Shown here: one piece after another, positions 56,245-64,000 of the stretch
Numbering within the stretch: the first letter of the stretch is position 1
How the letters are laid out: every line of letters starts with the position of its first letter
NCBI GenBank assembly: GCA_019279435.1
Contig: JAAALK010000287.1
Location: forward strand, 20,274,162-20,338,161
Reading direction: 5' to 3'
Source of the DNA: Zizania palustris
Taxonomy: Eukaryota; Streptophyta; Magnoliopsida; Poales; Poaceae
DNA: 64,000 bases
Position numbers and translations under genes: made by a program
The notes under the pieces: model-generated
Database searches by the model: none
Told to the model about the DNA's origin: nothing
Seen by the model: the letters and a program-made list of their open reading frames with translations, nothing else

Positions 56245-57281
56245 TATATACTCGATTGAAGTGTTGATAGGATCTATACTTGAAGTGTTGTTAGAGTCTT
56301 ATTGACATAACAAATGTCGAGAGGGAAAAAATTGACCCCAATCGGCCAAAATTTGGTCGACATTGAATTTTTTTTTTGAAAAAAATGTCGAGAAAAATTA
56401 TTAAACAGTGCAAACACGATTGATCTGAAATGTTCAAGGAAAAGTACAATACATGTGGATGCAATACTGCAGCCGAAAAGCCGTGGAGGCGACGGGGAGG
56501 ATGCTGCCAGCCTGCAAGCCTGCAAGCTGCATGCCGGTGGTGGCTGGGCCGAGATGAGATCGCGGATGGTGACTTCTGCGTGTGATTGATTTCGGCGATG
56601 GGCCGTCGTTTGACTCGGAGCCGGAGGCAGCAGATGAAAGGAGAACATGGCAGTGTCAGAGAAAACGACGAGCACGGAGACGCTAGCTGCTACTGGCACA
56701 GCCCACTCAGCTCAGCTGCAGCCGCAAGTCAACAAGGCGATCGTTTTGCACTTCCATTTGCTGGGGTAGATATGGTGGGGCCCCGTACAGGGAGAATGTC
56801 TCGGTGACTCTGAGAAAGTGACAAGGACGCACGAGGAGCAGAGGAGAGTGGGTCGGCGGTCTCGCCACCACCTCCATGCTCCATGCTCCAGCTCAGTGCT
56901 CCTACAAATCGACTTCTACAAGATCCGAGCATCTCAGTCATCTAGCAAATGATATCCTTTCTCTTCTCCGGTTTCTTTCAATCCTAAGTTATATATATAT
57001 ATATATATATATATAGATTTTTACTTATTAGATCAGGGACCCACAAATCAAATAATAGATCTGAATCTGAACTTGACTTTAACCCCGGCCCCGTAGGGGC
57101 AGGTCCCTGGTGGATCCCAACTCCATCGGGTGTATTGCCACCCTTATGCAAGTCATAGTCAGGTTGTTTTCCAAAATATTTTTATATATTGTTATCTTAA
57201 TAATTGTTAATGATACACAGTAAAAATAACTAATAATAAACATTTCTATCAAAGACCATGTAAAAAAACTTATATAAGTTG
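56245..57281. other. Intergenic DNA; no gene seen
   Basis: Contains a (TA)n tract at 56990-57014 and no supported frame. Open frames at 56274-56941 lack any domain. Confidence 0.5.
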
Positions 57282-57475
57282 CTCCCTCCAGTCCCAAAAT
57301 GTAAGGACTTTATATTAGGTTAAAAGTGACATAAAGGTATTTACATTTTGGATAAAGTTTAAAAAATAGCATGAGTATTTTAGAGTTAAAAGTGATATTT
57401 TAATAATACTATGTTACTATATTTGAGATACAATTTAAATTTTAAAAGACATATTTAGCTTGGGAAGAAGGTAGT
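57282..57475. mobile_element. Stowaway-like MITE (degenerate)
   Basis: The left end CTCCCTCCAGTCCCAAAATG and the right end AGCTTGGGAAGAAGGTAGTA form the usual imperfect CTCCCTCCGTCCCAA inverted repeats, with TA at the right edge. Size about 194 bp, AT-rich, non-coding. Confidence 0.65.
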
Positions 57476-57632
57476 ATATTTTTAGAATTGAAGAAGTAAT
57501 ATATAATAGGGGAAATTTTGTTTAAACTATACAATTTACTAGTCATAAATCCATGAAACTCTAGCCGTTTTGTAGTGTGCATAAGAGCGTAGGGGAATAA
57601 CTTGTACTACTAGTTTTTTAAAGCGAAAATAA

Positions 57633-57982
57633 GGACATGTTTGGTTTCTTTAGATACTAAACTAGACTTCAGTTCATTTCTATTTAGTTGACTAAATTTT
57701 AGTTAATTTTTGTTTGGTTCTAGTGATTAAATGTTATTAATATAGTTGAACAAATACTAAACTACCCCTAATAAATGCATGCATATATTATTTTTCCCAC
57801 CTCAAGAGGCATTAATGAGGGGCAAATGTTATCATTACTACATTTTAGTCCCTTTTAGCAACTTTTTAGTGACTAAATGGCTAAACTTTTAACTTTAGTG
57901 CTTTTTAGTCTCCATGTTTGATAGTTTAAGGAGTAAAAGAGACTGATACGTAAAATTTAACAAGGTGGAACAAACGGGCTCC
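57633..57982. mobile_element. hAT-like MITE
   Basis: The left end GGACATGTTTGGTTTC matches the right end in reverse, GGAGCCCGTTTGTTCC. Inside there are inverted copies of ACTAAA / TTTAGT motifs. This terminal pattern is common for non-coding hAT-type MITEs in grasses. No clear duplication was found. Confidence 0.6.
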
Positions 57983-58331
57983 AAGAAACCGGCCAACTTA
58001 ATTCACCTTTCATTGATATACCCAAGAAGGAGATACTAGATCATTTGTACACCCATTGCCTCAGTTGCCACACCCTTACACATGTAAGCCATTAATTCCA
58101 AATTAACACACTTACATGTTGTGCAATTGCGCAAGAACAGTTGCATAACATGCATGTGCACATGAACACACACACACCAGGGACATAAAACTTTCCCTTT
58201 TGCACCTTGAAGCTCCCGTTATACCAAAGGACCACTACTCCACACCCAACCGAAAGCTTGAAATAACTAAAAGTTTGCATGGAAAGTAGCTAATGCCGGC
58301 CGGTACGTTAGTTTTAGTCGTCCTAGCTTAG

Positions 58332-60324
58332 CTACGCCGAGCACTGCTCTTGCGCTCCGTAGTTCATGCGCTGCCTCTTGATGCTGCTCCCGCCGGCGCC
58401 GGCGGCAGCGCCGCTGGACGACGTCGTGTCGCTGCTCGCCGCCCTGCGGTCCATGACACCGCGCAGCGCCTCCTGGACCGTGGCTATGCACTCGTGCCTC
58501 CGGTGCGACGCCGCGCACTCGTCATCTTCGTCGTCGTCGACGCCGTCGGGGTGCCCGTCGTCCTCCGCGTCGTCGAACGCGGTGATGAGGAGCACGCTCC
58601 GGACGCGACCGCCGAGCGTGGTGATCTCGGCTCGGCGCGCGCGCAGCCGGAGCGCCGCGAGCGCCCGGGCGATGTCTGGGATCAGGTCCGGGCGGTCCTC
58701 GCAGCACAGAGACGCTCGCACGACGAGCCTCCCCTCCCCGTCCGCCGCCCCGTCCACGGCAAGCTCGTCCGCCTCCGTCGGAAGCAGCTGCGCCGCCGGC
58801 ATCACGTCGTCGCCGTCTTCTTCGTTCCCCGCCGCCGCGATCGCCGACGTCTGCCTCTTGAGCTCCTTCACGTGCTCGATCACCTCCGCCAGCAGCGACG
58901 CCTTGTCCGTCTGCACGCACGCACGCCACGCACAGCACCACACACATACAATCACAACGCAGTCCACAGGAGGGCGCACTCACCTACGCACGCACGCCGG
59001 TGATGGCAAAATGATCTCGCTCGCCACGCACAGTGGCGCGCGCGAGCGTGGCGATAAAAGGCTAGCAAGAAACGCGGTGGCGGTGCAGCTTTTTTCTCTC
59101 TGCATTCTCATGTGGCTTTTTGAGCTCAGTAGATAGCTAGTCGCGCGTGGCGTCGTGGCACAGGAGTAGCAGCATATACAATTCTGAATTCTAAGCTCTG
59201 ACACAATATATAGATAGCAGCGGCAGCAGCGCACACACTGACACCTACACACACAAGAGAGAGGCAGCTAGCTAGCGAGCGGTTTTCCGTATGAAAGAGT
59301 TTTGTCCCCTTGTTGTCTTGTCAGGGGTTCGGGAGCACATATGGCGTGCAGGCGCGCGTGCAATGCAGTGCAGTGATGGCTGTGATGCGTCCTTCCACAT
59401 TGCCATCCACTACTAATGCCCACTACTTCCTCATTAGTGGCTGCATTTATCCTTTGTTAATTACATGTTCATGTCCACATGGTACTAGTAGAGTGTTGCA
59501 ACTCGGCCGTACATGCCATTAGCCAATGTAAAAGGAAACTCAAACTTAATCAATCAGTGTACTACAATCTTTGGAACCTACTGCTATTTCACCGGTTTTA
59601 TAACTAGCCCTGATTTCACGGCTCTAATTATCGCCATATGCAGCTAAAGAACTGGACTCGTTGATTTGATTGACCTGGACTAGTTAGCTTAGCTAGCTGT
59701 TTATACTAGATACCACCATGCATGCATGCATGCAGGCACGCGAGCTCGAATCAAATCGAGCAGGCATGTTTGTCTTTTGTTGCAACGATCACAACGACGA
59801 CAAGATCGATTGGGATAGCTAGATAACCAAAATGGGGTGTAAGTGATGTGTATGCGATGATCGATCGGTGGATGCTTCGTGTCGGGTGATCTCACCTTGG
59901 TGGTGTTGGGGAGGAGGCTGCGGAGTCTAGCGAGGTGTCCGTTGATCCGCTGCCGGCGCCGCCGCTCGGCCTCGCTGTGGCTCCGCGACGCCGCCAGCGC
60001 CTTGGCGTCCATGATATCCCTCGCTGTCACCCTTCCCAGCTCGGCCTGCAGGCTTCCGAGCAGCCCGGACACAACAGCCTTCCCGCTCGACCCCTCACCC
60101 GCCGCCGCCCCCCGCTGCTGATGCTGATGCCTCGCCGTCGCCGGCACCGGGGCGGCCGCGTCGAACCCGAACCCAAACAACCCGCCGCCCTGCCCGCCGA
60201 CGAGCCCATCACACCCGTAGCCCCCCACCGCCGCCGCCGCGGCCGGCTCACCGAACGCCGCCGCGGCGCCCAGCCACGGGAGCAGCTGCGCAGCCGCGGC
60301 CTCGTGGCTCCCGCCTTCCCACAT
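58332..60324 (-). CDS. bHLH transcription factor of the TMO5/bHLH30 type, 335 aa, two exons
   Basis: bHLH proteins bind E-box DNA as dimers in the nucleus; this clade in Arabidopsis works with LHW in vascular and root development. Exon 1 is 60324-59896 (143 codons) and exon 2 is 58910-58332 (192 codons plus stop). The GT-AG intron is 985 bp and lies inside the bHLH domain, between SLLPNTTK and TDKASLLAEV. The basic region SHSEAERRRRQRIN carries the H-E-R residues for E-box contact. Helix 2 reads SLLAEVIEHVKELKRQ. The C-terminus resembles an ACT-like dimer fold (LVVRASLCCEDRPDLIPDIARAL), then an acidic insert (DDGHPDGVDDDEDDE) and an end rich in Ser/Gly/Ala. The N-terminus is Ala/Gly-rich. The clade is inferred from the domain text; the exact orthologue is not claimed. 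Confidence 0.92.
58911..59895 (-). other. Intron of the bHLH gene
   Basis: Donor AAG|GTGAGA and acceptor GTGCAG|ACG. The intron is AT-rich in the middle, with no element recognised inside it. Confidence 0.85.
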
Positions 60325-60535
60325 AGCTCGCTCGCGCGATCAGTCTCGTGGTCGTGGATGGCAGCTGGGTTGTGGCCGGCTCCGTCGACCGGTCAGCTAC
60401 TACTCAGCTATTGCCTTTGCCTTTCGCCGACTCGCCGAGCTAGGCAGCTCCGCAGCTCTCTCGCCCCCCTGTAACCAGCTCGGTCAAATGGGCGACGGCT
60501 TTATGGGTGGAGGGGTAGGAGGTGCCGAGGTGGTG

Positions 60536-60546
60536 GCTTTTTATCG
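60536..60546 (-). promoter_or_regulatory. Possible TATA box of the bHLH gene
   Basis: On the minus strand GATAAAAAGCC lies about 215 bases upstream of the ATG at 60324. The surroundings are GC-rich, so this AT-rich block stands out. The call rests on position only. Confidence 0.35.
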
Positions 60547-61501
60547 TGGCCTTTGCCGCCCGCGCGCGGCGTACACGGTAGTGGCCGAGACCGAGACGAC
60601 GAGCTAGCAAGCAGCAAGCAGACAGGCAAGTCAGGGCGACTCGTGTACGGCGCTAGCTAGCTCGATCAGCTCACCTAGAGGGGCCCCTGCCTTTTCCTCT
60701 CTCTAAAGACTTCTTTTTGTTACCGTCCTTTTTGTGCTCCACACGACTCTACACTACACAAACGCCGGCCTGGCAAATGCATGTGTCTCGTGATCGATGG
60801 CCATCTGGCTGCATCATGCTTGCGGCCTCAGCACTCGGCAATCCTACGTACACTCTCTTTCTCCCACTCACTGTATGCATGCATGCTGCTTTGGATGGTT
60901 TTTGAAATGGTGAGCATGATAAACTATGATGAGTCTAGAGGTCCGGATAGCAAATAGGAAGGGTACTTATCCCTCGAAAGGAAGTAAAGTGCTCCACAAA
61001 GTGTGCTCCTAAAACATCAGGTTATCCCACCCAATGACTTTATCAGAAACGGTGATTAATTGTTGCTAAATCTATAGACCAGAGGTTAATAAGTTGTACT
61101 CCATAGTTCGGTCACTTTGTCCTAGGCTTAACATTTTTGACCGTATTGGAGAGTATTTTGATTCTTCGTTGCCCTTGCTGTTCTCTTAACTCTGTTTTTG
61201 ATCCCAAACCATCAGTGCTTTAATTTGCATGCAACAAGCTACTAGTAGATTTGTACGGATTTCTTCTCAGCCCAATTTGACGAGTAAATTGTGTTTTGTA
61301 CTCTATAAATCCGGAGTATATTTTTGGAAGTCACTACACTGCAGTGTGCGCGGTTACTCGTTAGACTAATCCAGTAGTGACCCCTCACATCTTTCTATAA
61401 ACAGAATACACGTAATAACCAAAACCACTCATTTTGTAAAATATACTAATTTGATTTCTTTATATATATATATATATATATAGACACATACACGAAAGCA
61501 T
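60547..61501. other. Upstream region of the bHLH gene; no gene seen
   Basis: GC-rich near the gene, then AT-rich, with a (TA)n tract at 61460-61482. No supported frame. Confidence 0.5.
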
Positions 61502-61678
61502 TATTCTATACCACGTGTGTATAATAGTTATTCTACACTGACCATTTTCAGTAGTAGATTTTCTCAGTATTATAGTAGAATAACAATTGAGTACTATTTT
61601 TTTCTCAGTAGTAGATTTCTCAGTAGAATAGCCATTCTACACCGTAAAATAGCTATTCCACACCCGTGGTGTAGAATA
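61502..61678. mobile_element. Inverted-repeat MITE-like element
   Basis: The left end TATTCTATACCACGTGTGTA pairs imperfectly with the right end read in reverse, TATTCTACACCACGGGTGTG. GCAT occurs on both sides (61498-61501 and 61679-61682). Inside, TAGAATAG / CTATTCTA and CTCAGTAGTAGATT motifs repeat. Non-coding, class uncertain. Confidence 0.6.
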
Positions 61679-61882
61679 GCATTTGTATATATATATATTG
61701 GATTTGTTCACATAAATTAAGAAAAATCAACTTAAATAAATTTTATAACCCCTTGTTTATTCCGAATAAAAAATATGAACTGTTTATTTGTGATAGATGT
61801 AACTTTTATCTGATGAAGACAAAAAAATAATAAAATATTGAAAATTATTATAAAATCTAAAATGACTTAGATTTGAGAAATA

Positions 61883-62127
61883 CTACATCCATTTCATATT
61901 TTAAGCCATTTAACTTTTTAAAGGCAAATTTATTCATTTTTTACTAAATTTAAATAAGAATATATTAATGTTTATAATATCCAATAAATATACTATTAAA
62001 ATATATTTAATAGTATATTTAATAAAACAAAATTGATAGTGTAATTATTGGTATATTTTATTTTGAATTCGGTAAAATAGAAGAAGTTTGACTTTAAAAG
62101 TTAGACAACTTACAATGTGAAATGGAT
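61883..62127. mobile_element. Stowaway-like MITE (degenerate)
   Basis: The left end CTACATCCATTTCATATTTT and the right end in reverse ATCCATTTCACATTGTAAG are inverted. TA lies at the left edge. The interior is very AT-rich and non-coding. Confidence 0.6.
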
Positions 62128-63139
62128 ATTGTTGGCACAACGAGACTAGTTGCCCCGCAACATGTTCATAAGTTGTGTGTTTAGGTAGTGTTTTGGTTTG
62201 GTGTACGACGAGAAATGAAATATGATAGTTCTAAACCATCTCGTTCACAAAAAAAATCAGTACCACACGGTTCAGTATCTATAGAGAATATTCTGTTTCT
62301 GGGAACAGTTCGGTCCACTTGATTCCACCCAATCCCTCGAACCAAGCAGCAGTAGCACCCAATATCCATAAATCATTCCATTCTGTTCCTCCTCCTCGTA
62401 CAGAAAACCAAGCACTACCTTAAATGACAAGGGTGAACCATGTCATGATTTCAATAATTGCTGGATTAAGCGTGGATATTGACACAGAGGATTATACAGT
62501 TTAAAACCTTCAATTAGATAATAGCCACATGTATTGTGATTTGTTATCAGCGAGAGATCGAACCTACCAAGAGCATCCACCCATCACATGTCCTTTATCA
62601 ACGTGTCGGGTCGGTATTTATAGGTAATGATGTAGGCGAAATAAAAAAGGGGTGCCCTATGGCACAACCATCTATTCTGAGACTATTCCTAAAATTATAT
62701 AAAGATTATAATATGATATAACATATTTAGACATAAGTAATCATATAATGTATAATATCTCCTAGCCTTAAATGCATTAAATATACATCTTATCAGATGT
62801 GGTGGTGGACGACCACCATTTTGGACAAACGATCGAGGAGGTATTACTTTGAACCCCTCTTCCTTCAAATGGGTTAGATTTCTTTGTCGAAACCCTAGCT
62901 AAGGGGCATTGTCGTGTTAAGCTTCGGGGGACCCTACAGTTGAAGAAGGCCTTCAGGAGCTATTGGACCCATTTTTTCTTCGAGCTCACACAGTCATGTC
63001 GCACAACTCACTGATCGTATGTTTAACGATGTGGGGTACTTACGGTAAGATAAAACAGTCCATAACGATGCAGTAAAATAGTTCATAAAGAATAACAAAA
63101 TAAGTTTAACTATCCATAAATATTATAGAACTAGTACGT
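62128..63139. other. Intergenic DNA; no gene seen
   Basis: AT-rich sequence with no supported frame. A pair of inverted segments near 62216-62400 (ATTCTGTTTCTGG and CATTCCATTCTGTTCC) hints at further MITE remains, but ends are not clear. Confidence 0.4.
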
Positions 63140-63149
63140 AATAAGAAAA

Positions 63150-63298
63150 TAGAGTTAGCTAACTTCCGTCTACCCGCTTCCGTCGGCCAAAAACCGATGG
63201 AAGTTAGCCTTTTGCCGACGGAAGTTAGCTTCTTCCGTCGGGAAAGGGTTAACTTCCATCTGCTTTGGCCGACGAAAGTTTTCTGAATTGTTGTAGTG
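63150..63298. mobile_element. CACTA element terminus (fragment, second family)
   Basis: TAGTG at 63294-63298 gives CACTACAACAATTCAG in reverse. Just inside it lie repeated CTTCCGTCGG / CCGACGGAAG motifs, a subterminal repeat different from the GCCGAGTG family at 31 kb. No opposite terminus is visible to the left, so it is a fragment. The left limit is approximate. Confidence 0.65.
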
Positions 63299-63903
63299 TA
63301 TGGACTACCCATATGAAATACAAAATTATTTTTTTCTTCTCCCTCTCTTATCTCACACGTGCTCTTGCTTGTTTTATTTGTTTGTGTGTCGCCTCTATTT
63401 GGTTCAGGCAACTATTGATATTGTATAGATTTCAACAACTAAATACTACTTATTTTTAATTCATTTATATGGACCAACTAGTCCATATACTTTGAGGTTT
63501 CTCTAATGATTTCTCCATTTTAACCGAAGATTTTTAGTAGCTAATTAGTCTGAATATCTAGTTGGCTGTTTAAAAAGTGCATCACCTCAGTTCGTCGTTC
63601 ATTTGAGCTTCATATTTAAAAATATGGCTATCAAAAACAAAAATAAACAGAACTTAAATAAAGTAAAAGATCCGAGAGCTAGAGTTCTGTATCAAACCGC
63701 GTCGTACTAGAGCAGTCTCAGGCGGATTGGAGGTTTTGTGAGTTGTGACATGACAATTCGGGGCGCAGTTCGAAACCTACGCGTGATGGCACAACGCGCG
63801 CGCGCGCGTTCGATCGGCAAGCAGCCGCCCGGCCGCCCGTGGATGATGGACCCCAACAACGACAGGCACGGCACAGTCCGTCAGCCCCACCGGTGGCTGC
63901 GAG

Positions 63904-63910
63904 TATAAAG
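63904..63910 (+). promoter_or_regulatory. TATA box of a possible gene at the right edge
   Basis: TATAAAG lies in a suddenly GC-rich block (63770-64000), 66 bases before an ATG at 63976. This is the normal layout of a short 5' leader in a grass gene. Confidence 0.45.
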
Positions 63911-63975
63911 CCGACCAGCGCTGCGGAACAGTCAATGGAAAAGGCCGCCGTGTGCCAGCGCCGGGGAACAGCACG

Positions 63976-64000
63976 ATGGCTGGATTCCCCAAAAAACCAA
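63976..64000 (+). CDS. Possible first codons of a further gene (cut by the window end)
   Basis: ATG at 63976 begins MAGFPKKP and runs off the window. The support is only the TATA box at 63904-63910, the GC-rich context and the good start surroundings (CACGATGGC). The product is unknown. Confidence 0.3.

Noticed and set aside
58350..59136. Long + strand frames over the bHLH exon
   Set aside because: They are antisense shadows of a GC-rich exon; the minus frame carries the bHLH and ACT-like features and a good splice site.

Overview
The window is nuclear DNA of a grass, most likely a panicoid such as a sorghum, maize or sugarcane relative. It holds GT-AG spliced genes with GC-rich exons, plant LTR retrotransposons nested in one another, CACTA elements with the GCCGAGTG subterminal motif, and grass-type MITEs. 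All identifications come from reading the sequence; no database was searched.

Three host genes are supported. (1) The 3' half of TAF2, a TFIID subunit, lies on the + strand at 6899-23516 in eleven exons; its 5' half is beyond the left edge. One intron (8797-19663, almost 11 kb) is swollen by nested retrotransposons. (2) An intronless CYC/TB1-type TCP transcription factor lies at 35435-36253 (+). (3) A two-exon bHLH transcription factor of the TMO5/bHLH30 type lies at 60324-58332 (-). A possible promoter and first codons of a fourth gene sit at the right edge. From memory, rice chromosome 9 has TAF2, the TCP gene REP1 and a bHLH gene close together, so this may be the syntenic block. The TCP gene would then be the REP1 / maize BAD1 (WAB1) counterpart.

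Layout: 1-477, left part of a minus-strand Copia element, running off the edge. 802-6233, complete Copia element A1 with identical LTRs, GATTG target duplications and one intact Gag-Pol ORF. 6899-23516, TAF2. Its large intron holds an old Copia element with 107-bp LTRs (8951-19430), which itself contains Copia A2 (10784-16212, inverted relative to A1, broken by one frameshift) and a roughly 490-bp insertion with 10-bp duplications. 21164-21487 is a TRIM in a late TAF2 intron. 23.7-35 kb is intergenic, with a CACTA element inside a Stowaway-like MITE and a foldback element. The TCP gene follows, then intergenic DNA with hAT-type MITEs. 44195-55967 is a Tat-lineage Ty3/Gypsy element with decayed gag-pol, a second (archaeal-type) RNase H, a 118-bp tandem array and a multi-exon antisense gene with its own TATA box. 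The bHLH gene and more MITE and CACTA debris complete the window.

The host genes are transcriptional: TAF2 is basal machinery, and the TCP and bHLH genes are developmental regulators. I found no prokaryotic, organellar, CRISPR or rRNA/tRNA features. The least ordinary items are the spliced antisense gene in the Gypsy element, the strong TAG-at-glutamine decay of the old Copia element, the Copia A Gag without a zinc knuckle, and the precisely readable nesting of elements.
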